Below are positions 37,183 through 46,392 of a stretch of 64,000 bases of DNA, one piece after another. Source of the DNA: JAGVSZ01 sp963716855 (GTDB lineage: Bacteria > Pseudomonadota > Gammaproteobacteria > Burkholderiales > SG8-39); contig CAVQUV010000002.1 of NCBI GenBank assembly GCA_963716855.1, positions 124,001 through 188,000 of the forward strand. Reading direction: 5' to 3'. The translations under genes and the position numbers were made by a program. The notes under the pieces were generated by a model, which worked only from the letters and a program-made list of their open reading frames with translations, did no database searches and was not told where the DNA came from. How positions within the stretch are numbered: the stretch's first letter is position 1; every line of letters begins with the position of its first letter.

Positions 37183-37478
37183 GCCTCGAGCCCCAACTGG
37201 CGCCGCACGCGCGCTGCCGGGTCGACCGGCGAAGGCCGCCCGTCGAGGTCCGGCACGATCAGCACGAGCGGCGCCTGCGCGGCGATCGCCCGCTCGAGGC
37301 GCGCGAGCGGGAGCTTCAGCGCCGTGTCGAGGGCGACGAGCACGACGTGCGCCTCGCCGCGGGCGCGCTCGAACGCGGCCACCTCCGCGCCGGCCTCCGG
37401 AACGTGCACCGTGACGCCGGCGAGCCGGTAGCCGCTCGCCATGATCGCGTCGCCGACGAATGCGATCGGGGAGGCCAT
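37179..37478 (-). CDS. ntpG: V/A-type ATPase subunit F
   Basis: This is a 99-residue central-stalk subunit. The start IAFVGDAIMASGYRLAGVTV matches the (I/V)GD...GF/YRLAG pattern of subunit F, and a later VLIVPDLDG fits its alpha/beta fold. It couples rotor to catalytic head. It lies 36 bases after subunit K and overlaps subunit E. Confidence 0.85.
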   Translation of the reverse strand: MASPIAFVGDAIMASGYRLAGVTVHVPEAGAEVAAFERARGEAHVVLVALDTALKLPLARLERAIAAQAPLVLIVPDLDGRPSPVDPAARVRRQLGLEA

Positions 37479-37514
37479 GCGTCCGCTGCTCGTTCGCTGG
37501 TCAGCCCGGCCGGC

Positions 37515-37872
37515 TCAGCCCAGCCGGTTGAGGATCAGGATCGAGATGATCACGCCGTAGATCGCGATCCCTTCCGCGAGGCCGACGAAGATCAGCAGGC
37601 GGCCGAGCAGCTCCGGTTTCTCGGCGAGCGCGCCGACCGCGGCGGTGCCGAGCCGGCCGACGGCGAGACCCGCGCCGAGCGAAGAGAGTCCCGTGGCGAG
37701 CGCCGCAGCGATCAGACCCCAGCCGACGGCGTCGCCGCCCAGCCGCGGCGCGCGCGCCGGTCGCCTGGGCCGCCGCGGGCGCGACCCAGGCGAGCAGCGC
37801 GGTTGCGCCGACGCCGAGCACCGCGGCGACGAGCGTAAGGGCGAGCGCAAGCTTGTTTCTTGGCATCTTCAT
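37515..37872 (-). CDS. ntpK: V/A-type ATPase proteolipid subunit K
   Basis: This is the membrane rotor-ring subunit. A hydrophobic leader-like segment (LALALTLVAAVLGVGATALL) is followed, after one frame break near 37755, by two helices in about 70 residues. The ion-binding glutamate is in FVGLAEGIAIYG. The first ring helix (LIAAALATGLSSLGAGLAVG) has no glutamine at the site used for sodium by NtpK, so protons are more likely; this is inference. The ATG overlaps the subunit I stop. Confidence 0.8.
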
Positions 37873-39679
37873 GTCTCCTGAATGGCGACGGGCGGCGGGC
37901 GGAGCGGCCGGAACTCGCGGCCCTCCGCCTGGAAGAAGCGCGCGAAGAACTCGAACAGCACGAGGCGCGTGGTCTGGACCGAGACCACCAGGCCCTCCAG
38001 GGCCAGGATCACGACGTTGCCGATCGCGAGCACGACGAGGAAGCCGAGCGTCCCGCCGGCCGCGTGCGCGAGCGCGACCACCGCGGAGGAGAGTCCCGCG
38101 TGCGCGAGCGCGAACGCGCCGACGCGCGCGAACGACAGCGTGTTGATCAGGAGCTGCATCGACCGTTCGAGGAGCTCGCCGAGTCCCTTGAGCGCGCCGA
38201 TCGCGTGCCCTGCTCGGCGCGCACGGCCGATCGCGACGAGGCACGCGCCCGCGAGCGCAAGAAACGCCGAGGCGGGGCTCAGGAAGAGGCCCAGCAGCCC
38301 GAAGTAGACGAGCACGAACCCGCCGTCGGTCGCGAGCCAGTCGCCGAGCTCGCCGCGCCACCCCGCCTCGATCGCGCTCAGGGCGAAACCGAGGGAGAGG
38401 AAGATCACGCCGCCCACCAGCGGCACGCCGAGCACGACGAGCGGCTCGTTCGAGGGGATTGAGCCAGAGCGGGCGGATGACGGTGCTCGAGGCTGAAAAC
38501 GCTGCCGAAGAGAAGGCCGAAGACCGCGGCGACGAGTCCCGCCGGGATGAGGAGGCGCAGCACGGGCATGCGCTTGCGCAGCCCGAAGCCGGCCGCCGCG
38601 AGGACGAGCCCCTGGCCCACGTCGCCGAACATGTAGCCGAAGAGCAGCGGCACCGCGAACGCGAGCAGCACGCTCGGGTCGGCGGCGTGCTCGCCCGGCA
38701 TCCCGAAGAGCCGGCTGAAGACCTCGAACGGCCGCGCCCACCAGGGATTGCGCAGCAGGAGCGGCGGACGCACGCCGCGCGGCGGCTTCGGGAAGCTCGC
38801 GAGCGCGCGCGCGTCCGCGCCCTCGATCGCCGCCGCGACGCGGGCGGCCTCGCTCGTCCAGCCCGTGACGCGCGCGAACACCTCGCCGCCCTCGATCGCA
38901 CCGACGTTCTCGAAGCACCACGCGGCGCGCGCGATGTCGCCGAGGCTCGTGGCGAGATCGTGGCGCGCGTGCAGCGCTTCGAGGTCGGTGCGCGCCGCCG
39001 CGGCGTCCCGCGCGCGGGCGCTCCGTCGCTCCGCGATGAGCGCGAGGTTCTCCTCGGCGCTCGGGCGCAGCCACTCGGGCACGCGTGCACGGCGCCCGTT
39101 CGCCGCGGCCACCTCCTGGGCGAGCGGCTCGAGGGTCTCGGGCGCGCCGACCGCGAGCAGGTAAGTCTCCTCACCGAGGTCGAGCGGATGCAGGAGGACG
39201 CTCGACGGCAGCGCGAGGCGCGCGCCCTTCGGATAGACGAACACGCACGCGAGCAGGCGCCCCCCGGGCTGGCCGATGGCCGAGAAGTCGATCGGCGCGC
39301 CGCGCAGCTGCGCCATCACCCGAGCGACCGTGTCGAGCTGCGAAACCTCCGTCTCGGCGTCCTGCAGCCGCGCGATGGCCGGGTCGGCATCGGCCGACCA
39401 CGCGCCGATCGCCCGGATCGCGCCGGCGAGCGCATCGGCCGGCGCGACCCGCGTGGTGGTGCGCAGACGCGGGGCCGGCCAGTACGCGCGGTAGCGCCGC
39501 GACAGCACCCCGTAGTCCCGCAGGAGCCGGTTGATCTGCGCGGTGGCGTCCCGACCGGGTCCGGCGCGGTGCCACTCGATCTCCACGGCACCGGTCGTCG
39601 CGAGCGCCTCGAGCGCGATGAACGCGTCGTCGCGCGCGACCAGGATCTCGAACCAGTGCGCCGCCTGCGGCCGGATCAC
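37869..39679 (-). CDS. ntpI: V/A-type ATPase membrane subunit I
   Basis: This is the stator membrane subunit, homologous to eukaryotic subunit a, about 603 residues. The N-terminal soluble half is helical. The membrane half begins with PLLFGYMFGDVGQGLVLAAA and carries SFARVGAFALAHAGLSS, which has the conserved arginine of the ion path. Two extra bases near 38478 and 38455 interrupt a loop between helices. The GTG start overlaps the subunit C stop. Confidence 0.85.
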
Positions 39680-40477
39680 GGGATGACTCCGAACGCTGCG
39701 CGCAAGACCAGATGCGCGCGCAGCTTCTCGATGTCGAGCGCCACGAGGGCGAGATACGCGAACGCCGCCACCGGCGTTAGGGCGTGGCGGCGAAACCGCA
39801 CCGCGAGCTGCCCCTCGATTTTCCGACGCATCGCCCAGGCTTCCTCCGCGCCTACCGCGATGAAGCCTGGCAAGTGCCGGAGCAGCAGGTTCGCGAGGTC
39901 TTCGAGGGCCGTCGCGTCTTCGCTGTCGCGCTCCGGCCAGCGCGCGCGCCATTCTTCGCGCCAGGCCTCGCGCGCGACCGCATCGGCCGCGGCGGGCCGT
40001 CGGGTCGCACCCTCGGCAAGCTGCGCCTCGATGGCCAGGACCACCGGGGCGAGCGGGCCGTTGCGCAGCGCCGCGCGGCGGACGTCTGGGTCCGCATCCG
40101 CGTACTGCTGCAGGACCGGGTCGCGGCGCATCCAGGCCGCGGGCGGCTCGCCGTGCGCGAGCCGCGCGACGGCGGGCAGGTCCACGAGGTGGGTGGTCCA
40201 GGCCAGCGCGCGCTGCCACTCGTCGGGCGCCCAGCCGGCGACCTCGGCAATGCACGCGCGGAGCTCGACCCGCAGTCGCAGTTCGATCTCGTCGGCATCC
40301 GCGTCGGCCGGGATCGCGGCGACCCAGCGGCGCAGGGGCGAGGCGCGCAGCGTCTCGAGCGCGGCGACCAGGCTGCGCGCGCTGCGGAGCTGGTTCCAGA
40401 GCGGCTCGTCGCCACGCTGACCATAGCGGGCCTGCAGCCGCGCCTGGGCGTATTCGATCGGGAGCTCCGCCGATCAT
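39676..40477 (-). CDS. ntpC: V/A-type ATPase subunit C
   Basis: This is the peripheral subunit that links rotor and head (V-type subunit d/C family), about 266 residues. After one base is removed near 40465, the start reads MIGG then LPIEYAQARLQARYGQRGDE. The rest is helical (ALEDLANLLLRHLPGFIAVG, then EEAWAMRRKIEGQLAVRF). The ATG overlaps the stop of the upstream stalk subunit. Similarity is weaker than for A, B and D, so operon position contributes to the call. Confidence 0.68.
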
Positions 40478-40830
40478 TCGGCCGGTTCCTGACCCACGAG
40501 CTCGTCGGCGAGCCGCGCGACGGCGTGATCGAGACGCGCCCGGGCGGCTTCGTCGTCCGCGGCCTGCGGATCGGGGCCGACCGCCTCGGCTTCCAGGGCG
40601 GCGAGGCGCGCCGCGCGCTTTTCCGCCATCCCGGCGCGAATCGCGGCGATGCGGGCGGCGGCGCGCTCGGCAATGCGCTTGTCGCGCATGCGCGCGTCGG
40701 CGCGGATCGCTTCTGCCTGCTCCTGGAATGCCGCAACCTCGGTGCGCGCACGTCGCTCGGCGTCCAGGACGCGGGCGATCGCGTCCTCGACCGCCCGGTC
40801 GCTGTACGCCGCGTCCTTTGCGGGTGCCAT
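40474..40830 (-). CDS. ntpF: V/A-type ATPase peripheral stalk subunit (G/H type)
   Basis: This is the first gene of the ATPase operon. It is a 118-residue coiled-coil protein rich in Ala, Arg and Glu (EDAIARVLDAERRARTEVAA, ERAAARIAAIRAGMAEKRAA). Small helical subunits of this type pair with subunit E in the peripheral stalk. Sequence identity alone would not prove it; the assignment uses the position before subunits C and I. The TTGAC-N4-GTCAA box lies about 76 bases upstream. Confidence 0.62.
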   Translation of the reverse strand: MAPAKDAAYSDRAVEDAIARVLDAERRARTEVAAFQEQAEAIRADARMRDKRIAERAAARIAAIRAGMAEKRAARLAALEAEAVGPDPQAADDEAARARLDHAVARLADELVGQEPAE

Positions 40831-40905
40831 GATTCGAATCGACTTCCGGACGCGTCCGGATGCCCCCTCCACAGTCTCATTAGATCCGGAGCGGGCGCGG
40901 CACCG

Positions 40906-40919
40906 TTGACAACGGTCAA
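40906..40919. promoter_or_regulatory. FNR/DNR-like box between ATPase operon and cytochrome c
   Basis: TTGAC-AACG-GTCAA is a perfect inverted repeat with the same core as the arrA box. It sits about 76 bases before the leftward ATPase operon and about 136 bases before the rightward cytochrome c gene, so it could act on either or both. Confidence 0.55.
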
Positions 40920-41054
40920 ATCGCCGGGGCGCGGTCAACATCCGCGCGGCTCGCCCGTTATGGGGGAGGGCGGCCGGGCCGCGTCGCGCGGCTGCGGCCG
41001 ATCGACTAAGATCGCGTCGCTTCTTGACCCCACAACCGTGCACAGGAGAACCGC

Positions 41055-41354
41055 ATGAAGCGCATGCTCGTCACGATGATCGCCGCCGCCGGCCTCGCTC
41101 TCGGCAGCGCCGCACACGCCCAAGTCGACGCCAAGAAGGCCGAGGCGACGGCCAAGGAGCTCGGCTGCCTCGCCTGCCACGCCGTCGGCAGCAAGAAGGT
41201 CGGTCCGGCGTTCAAGGAGGTGGCGAAGAAGTACAAGGGCGCGCCCGACAAGCTGGTCGCCGATCTGAAGGCGAGCAAGGACCACACCGACGCGGTGAAG
41301 GACGCCAAGGACGACGATCTCAAGCTCGTCGCGTCCTGGATCGTCTCGTTGTAA
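41055..41354 (+). CDS. small monohaem cytochrome c lacking an axial methionine
   Basis: This is a 99-residue secreted cytochrome (signal peptide to about AHAQ) with one haem site, Cys38-x-x-Cys41-His42. It is a clear paralogue of the 30951-31250 protein (shared VDAKKAEA, KKVGP, AKKYKG and DDDLKLV blocks). Where the paralogue has Met84 this protein has Asp-Ala-Lys, and no methionine remains after the signal peptide. The haem may therefore be five-coordinate or use another ligand. An excellent terminator follows, so it is probably monocistronic. Confidence 0.85.
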   Translation: MKRMLVTMIAAAGLALGSAAHAQVDAKKAEATAKELGCLACHAVGSKKVGPAFKEVAKKYKGAPDKLVADLKASKDHTDAVKDAKDDDLKLVASWIVSL

Positions 41355-41377
41355 CGCCAGTCGTTACATTCGGAGGA

Positions 41378-41402
41378 GGGCCGGCGATGCCGGCCCTTTT
41401 TG
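41378..41402 (+). terminator. intrinsic terminator after cytochrome c
   Basis: GGGCCGGC and GCCGGCCC pair perfectly around GAT, followed directly by TTTTT. It lies 24 bases after the cytochrome c stop and separates that gene from the mtrA-like gene. Confidence 0.88.
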
Positions 41403-41740
41403 TTTTTGTGCGGCGCAGAAAGCGTTGTACGAACGCAACACTTACCCGATCGAACTATTGACCTAACGCAAAGGGTGCGGCACAAACGCATCAGAAACTG
41501 CCAGGCAGAATTCCGGCACACCAGGACCTGTTGAGGGCGGCCGGAGCGGCAAGAAAAGAAACGGCAAGCTGGACGCCGCGCGATCATGGCAACGCGGCGA
41601 GCGGTCCCAGAAGAACCGCGCGAACGGCGATCCGCCGGCAAGAGCGGATGAAGGCGTCATCTCGGAGGGGAGGAGATCCTCCGACCCGGCGCCGCGGCAG
41701 CCGTTCGGGGAAAGGTCTCCTCGAGACCGGACCAAGGGGG
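41403..41740 (+). other. long leader before mtrA with two hairpins, no gene seen
   Basis: I see no supportable ORF in these 338 bases. Two inverted repeats lie near the 3' end: TCGGAGG/CCTCCGA (41662-41668 and 41678-41684, nine-base loop) and GGTCTC/GAGACC (41714-41719 and 41723-41728, three-base loop). The second ends just before the AAGGGGG ribosome binding site. A degraded FNR-like element, TTGAC-CTAA-CGCAA, is at 41458-41471. The leader may be structured and regulated. No riboswitch class is recognised. Confidence 0.45.
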
Positions 41741-42703
41741 ATGTACATGCGCTTCAGGCTCTCGTCCGCCGTCGCCGCGCTAGCGGCCGGCGCGGCCACT
41801 CTTCTCGTCCTCCCAGTTTTCGCTCAGCAGGCCGGCGAGCCCGTGTGCGTCAAGTGCCACGAGGCCGCCTACCCGGGGATGGCCTTGACGAAGCACGGCG
41901 CGAAGGGCGACCCGCGTACCCCGTTCGGCAGCGGCCGCGACTGCCAGGCGTGCCACGGCGACGCCACCGAGCACTTGAAGGCGCCGACGAAGAACCCGAT
42001 GCCGCAGCGCTTCCTGAAGTCGACGCCCGCGGCCGAGAAGAGTGGCGTGTGCCTGAGCTGCCATATGGGCAACCGGCACCTGACGTTCTGGGAGTCGGGC
42101 CGGCACTCCAAGAACGACGTCTCCTGCAACAACTGCCACAACGTGCACGCCGCGCCGCCCCCGGCGGCCAACTCGGGCGCGCTGCAGCGACGCGACCCCA
42201 CCATCAGCCCGTACGTCACGACGGTCCGGCAACTCGAGTACGAGACCTGCAACGCCTGCCACAAGCAGATCCGCTCCCAGCTCCTGAAGCCCTCGCATCA
42301 CCCGATCATCGAGGGCAAGTTGAAGTGCTCCGACTGCCACAACCCGCACGGCGCGCTCAGCCCGGCGATGGTGAAGAACGAGTCGGTGAACCAGCTCTGC
42401 ACGACCTGCCACGCCGACAAGCGCGGGCCCTACATGTTCGAGCACCCGCCGGTCGAGCAGAACTGCCTGACCTGCCACAACTCGCACGGCTCGTCGCACA
42501 ACAAGTTGCTGAACGAGAAGGTGCCGAACCTGTGCCAGGACTGCCATGACTGGTCGCGGCATCCGGGGACCTTCTACAGCGGCAAGGAGGGCTTCCAGGG
42601 CACCCAAAACACGCGCTTCGTCGCGCGCTCGTGCCTGAACTGCCACAACCAGGTTCACGGCAGCAACGCCCCCGCAAATCGCGGCCAGTTCTTTACGCGG
42701 TAG
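41741..42703 (+). CDS. mtrA: decahaem cytochrome c, MtrA/PioA/DmsE family
   Basis: This is a 320-residue periplasmic protein with a signal peptide (to about residue 29) and ten CXXCH motifs: CVKCH, CQACH, CLSCH, CNNCH, CNACH, CSDCH, CTTCH, CLTCH, CQDCH and CLNCH. The length and the repeated pattern match MtrA, PioA, MtoA and DmsE. These cytochromes insert in an outer-membrane barrel and carry electrons across the membrane, either out to minerals or in from Fe(II). The MtrB-like gene follows after nine bases. The ATG at 41741 has a strong AAGGGGG site. Confidence 0.9.
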   Translation: MYMRFRLSSAVAALAAGAATLLVLPVFAQQAGEPVCVKCHEAAYPGMALTKHGAKGDPRTPFGSGRDCQACHGDATEHLKAPTKNPMPQRFLKSTPAAEKSGVCLSCHMGNRHLTFWESGRHSKNDVSCNNCHNVHAAPPPAANSGALQRRDPTISPYVTTVRQLEYETCNACHKQIRSQLLKPSHHPIIEGKLKCSDCHNPHGALSPAMVKNESVNQLCTTCHADKRGPYMFEHPPVEQNCLTCHNSHGSSHNKLLNEKVPNLCQDCHDWSRHPGTFYSGKEGFQGTQNTRFVARSCLNCHNQVHGSNAPANRGQFFTR

Positions 42704-42712
42704 GAGGCAGAC

Positions 42713-44948
42713 ATGACGAAGAAACTGCTCCCCGTCCTGATAGCAGGCCTGTTCGCCGTAGCGCCCGTTGCGCTCGCGCAGGAAGGGCTCAAGGTGACCC
42801 ACGGGTCGGTCGGCCTCGGTGCGCTGTACAGCAACGTCACGTCGCGCAATCCGGCGGAGTTCTACGAGTACCGCGACATGTACAGCGGGGTCCTGAGCGA
42901 GATCGACGTCCGCACCCGCAGCGACCAGTGGTGGTTCGACGGCTTCATCGAGAACATCGGCCGCACCGACCAGTTCTTCGAGCTGAAGGGCGGCCGGTAC
43001 AACCAGTTCAAGTACCAGGTCTACGGCGACTGGCTGCAGCACAACTACTCGATGCGGCCCGACGGCGCGACCTCGCCCTATTCGGGGATCGGCTCGAGCA
43101 CGTTGACGACGACCTTCCCGAACATCAATCCGGCGTCGTGGAACGACTCGTTCAATTTCGAGACGAAGCGCCAGAACATCGGCGGGATGGTCGAGTTCTC
43201 GAACATCTACGTCTCGCCCTGGTACGTGCGCTTCGACGCCAACCAGGTGCGCACGAACGGCATCAACATCGCCTCGGCGGCGGCCGGCACCAGCCCGGGC
43301 AACGGCTTCGTGGATCTGCCCGCGCCGGTCGACTACGTGACCAACAACTGGACCCTCGAGGGCGGGTACGCGACCAAGGAGGGGAACTTCTCGGTCAGCG
43401 CCCTGAGGAGCACGTTCACCAACGACAACCAGACGCTGCGGTGGACCAATCCGTTCTTCGGCTCGACGGGGACCGGGGGGAATCAGCTCGATACCACCTT
43501 CCTTCCGCCCGATAACGAGCTGTGGAAGGTCAGCGCGAACGGCGCGCTGCGCGCGCTGCCGTGGGGCTCGACCCTCGCGGGGCGCGTGACGTACAGCGAG
43601 CTCACCAACAACGTCGGCGTTCTCGGCACCATGCTGACCGGGACGGCGGGGGCGGGCGCGTATGCCAGCACGAGCCCGAACAACAACAACTTCGACGGCA
43701 AGATCAAGAACACTACGGTGGCGGTCTCGCTCGCGTCCAACCCGGCTCGCGCGGTCGACACCAAGCTGTACTACAACTATTACGACAAGAAGAACGAGTC
43801 CACCCAGGTCACCTTCGCCAATTGCGGGGTGGCCACGGCTCCGCGCCGTTCACGGCCTGCACGAACGAGCTGTTCTCGTACACGCGCAACAACGCCGGGG
43901 CCGAGGCGGGGTACCGATTCGCCGGCGCCAACCGCCTGGTGGGCGTGATCGACTACAACTACCAGACCCAGGAGCGGCTCGACTATCCGAACACGACGCA
44001 GTGGACGTACGGCGTCGAGTGGCGCAACAACACGCTCGACTGGCTCGGCTCGCGGCTCGGCCTGTCGTACATCCATCGCCGCTCGGACTTCGCGCTGGCC
44101 AACGCCGGGGCGAACGCCGAGCGATCCGCTGTTCCTCGAGCGCTACGTCGCTCGCTACGACCTGTCCAACGTCGACCAGACCCGGCTGAAGCTCGTCCTC
44201 GATTCGAGCCCGGTGCCGTCTGCTCGATCTCGGGTTCGAGGGCTACTGGAAGTGGAACGACTACAAGGACAACAACTTCGGGTTCAGCCCCGTTCTCGGG
44301 CGGAAGTACGACCAGCGCCAGGAATACTACGCGAGCGTGTCCTGGGGCGACCCGAACATGTTCCGCGTGATGTTCTTCGGCGACGTCGAGTTCATCCAGT
44401 ACGACTCGTACCACCGGAACATCAGCGTGCTCGACTGCGAACGCCGCGAACCCTGCTCCCTACAATCCGAACTCCCCACCCTCGCCCCGACCCGCCTGCG
44501 TGCGCGGCGACCGGTGCGAACTGCAACTACAACTGGAGCGCGGTCAACAAGGACATGAACTGGGCGCTCGGCCTCGGCACGGACTGGAAGGCGACGGACC
44601 GGCTGACGATCAAGGGCTCGGCGATCTGGTCGCGCACGGAAGGCTACGCGGACATCGCGTCGCAGAACAACTTCGGCAACCCGTTCCCGATCCGCAGCTA
44701 CGACACGACGCGCCAAGGTCACGCTCAACGTGAAGGGCGTCTACCAGTTCAACCGGAACTGGGAGTTCACCGGCGGGTACGCGTACGAGACCTACAAGTA
44801 CAGCGACGACCAGTACAACGCCTACCAGTACGTGATCGTCGCCGGGACCGCGCCGACGTTTTCCGGTACGAGCTACTTGAGCGGCTACGGCGCATTCCCA
44901 AACTACTCGGCGAACATCGTGTACGCGATGGCGAAGTACAAGTTCTGA
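42713..44948 (+). CDS. mtrB: outer-membrane beta-barrel, MtrB/PioB family (frame breaks)
   Basis: This is a barrel of about 743 residues that sheathes the decahaem cytochrome. A signal peptide ends near ALAQEG. The rest is alternating aromatic and polar strands with many Tyr, Asn and Trp, such as RDMYSGVLSEIDVRTRSDQW and IGRTDQFFELKGGRYNQFKY. The final strand ends NIVYAMAKYKF, with the terminal Phe needed for barrel assembly. I do not see the N-terminal CxxC of Shewanella MtrB. Five or more frame breaks occur between 43830 and 44720. A strong terminator closes the operon. No MtrC/OmcA-like gene is adjacent. Confidence 0.85.
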
Positions 44949-44970
44949 GCGGCACGGTCGAACCGGACCC

Positions 44971-45003
44971 GGAAGGGCGCCCCGCGGGGCGCCCTTCCTT
45001 TTC
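44971..45003 (+). terminator. intrinsic terminator after mtrB
   Basis: GGAAGGGCGCCCC and GGGGCGCCCTTCC form a perfect 13-base stem with a two-base loop, followed by a T-rich run. It lies 23 bases after the mtrB stop. Confidence 0.9.
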
Positions 45004-45091
45004 GCGTCGATGCGCGGCCCTTGTAGCCCGCCCCCGGGTCGCTTACCCTTCGCGCCTTCGCCGCCTGGCGTGGCGTCCCAAGTCCTGCCTG

Positions 45092-45730
45092 ATGCTCGAA
45101 GCCCTCGATCTCGAATGCACCCGCGGCGAGCGTGTGCTGTTCCGCGGGCTCGGGCTGCGCGTCGAGCCGGGCACGCTGCTGCGCGTGGCCGGGCCGAACG
45201 GCACCGGCAAGACGAGCCTCCTGCGCGTGCTGTGCGGACTGCTCCAGCCGACCCACGGCGAGATCCGCTGGCGGGCTACGTCGATCCGCGCGCTGAAGGA
45301 GGAGTACTGGAGCGCGCTCGCGTACGTCGGGCATCTGAACGGCGTGAAGGACGACCTCACGGCCGTCGAGAATCTGCGCGCCTCGGCGGGAATCGCCGGC
45401 CTCGATGCCGACGAAGGCGCGCTGCGCGGCGCACTCGATGCGGTGGGGCTCGCCGGGTTCGAGGACTCGCTCGCGCGCTTCCTCTCGCAGGGGCAGCGGC
45501 GGCGCATCGCGCTCGCGCGGCTGTTCCTGAGCGGCGGCGTGCCGTTGTGGATCCTCGACGAGCCCTTCACCGCGCTCGATGCGCGCGGCGTCGCGTCCTT
45601 GAGCGCGCTCGTCGCGCGTCACCTCGCCGGCGGCGGCATCGTCGTCCTCACCACGCATCAGGAGGTGGCGGTGGACGCGCGGCGCGCGCAGACGGTGGAG
45701 CTCGGCGGCCGGGACGGGACGCCGTGCTGA
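45092..45730 (+). CDS. ccmA: haem exporter ATPase CcmA
   Basis: This is a 212-residue ABC ATPase of cytochrome c maturation system I. Walker A is GPNGTGKTS, the signature is LSQGQRRRIALARLFL, and Walker B is PLWILDEPFTALDARG. With CcmB it powers release of haem-loaded CcmE. It is the first gene of ccmABCDEFGHI. The operon supplies the many c-type cytochromes on both sides. Confidence 0.92.
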   Translation: MLEALDLECTRGERVLFRGLGLRVEPGTLLRVAGPNGTGKTSLLRVLCGLLQPTHGEIRWRATSIRALKEEYWSALAYVGHLNGVKDDLTAVENLRASAGIAGLDADEGALRGALDAVGLAGFEDSLARFLSQGQRRRIALARLFLSGGVPLWILDEPFTALDARGVASLSALVARHLAGGGIVVLTTHQEVAVDARRAQTVELGGRDGTPC

Positions 45731-46392
45731 GAACCCTCGGCGCGGTCGTCCGGCGCGACCTCCTGCTCGCGTTCCGGCAGCGGTCCGACGTGGCGAACAC
45801 GCTGCTCTTCTTCGTCGTGGTCGTCACGATGGTGCCGCTCGGCGTCGGCGCGGAGCCGAACCTGCTGCGCTCGATCGCGCCCGGCGTCGTCTGGGTGGCC
45901 GCGCTGCTCGCCGCGATCCTGTCGCTCAACCGCCTGTTCGCGGCCGACTTCGCGGACGGGACGCTCGAGCAGATGCTGATCTCGGCCGAGCCGTTGCCGC
46001 TCATCGTGCTCGGCAAGATCGCGGCGCACTGGCTCGTCACCGGTGTGCCGGTCACCGCGATCGCGGTCGTGCTCGGGATCATGTTCGACCTCGGGGTCGA
46101 GCAGACGGCGACCCTCATGGCCTCGCTCGCGCTGGGCACGCCGGTGCTGTCGCTGCTCGGCGCGGTCGGCGCGGCGCTCACGCTCGGGTTGAGAGGGGGG
46201 GGCGTGCTAGTATCGCTGCTCGTTTTGCCCCTGTACGTCCCCGTGCTGATCCTCGGCGCGGGGTCGGTCGAGGCCGTCGCGGCGGGGCTCGGCGGCGGTC
46301 CGTATCTGCTGCTCCTCGGGGCGCTCGCGCTGTTCGCCATCGTTCTCACGCCCTGGGCCGTCTCGGCGGCGTTGCGGATCTCGGTAGAGTGA
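45724..46392 (+). CDS. ccmB: haem exporter permease CcmB
   Basis: This is a 222-residue protein with six membrane helices. FADGTLEQMLISAEPLPLIV is the conserved cytoplasmic loop of CcmB. The GTG start overlaps the end of ccmA by seven bases. A run of eight G within the gene (about 46195-46202) is read in frame. Confidence 0.9.
   Translation: MLRTLGAVVRRDLLLAFRQRSDVANTLLFFVVVVTMVPLGVGAEPNLLRSIAPGVVWVAALLAAILSLNRLFAADFADGTLEQMLISAEPLPLIVLGKIAAHWLVTGVPVTAIAVVLGIMFDLGVEQTATLMASLALGTPVLSLLGAVGAALTLGLRGGGVLVSLLVLPLYVPVLILGAGSVEAVAAGLGGGPYLLLLGALALFAIVLTPWAVSAALRISVE

Noticed and set aside
41458..41471. FNR box before mtrA
   Set aside because: Only the left half (TTGAC) is good; the right half CGCAA matches poorly. 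It is mentioned in the leader entry but not called as a site.
46193..46204. Phase-variable G-tract in ccmB
   Set aside because: A run of eight G is in frame and the protein is conserved across it. In DNA of this composition it needs no special explanation.
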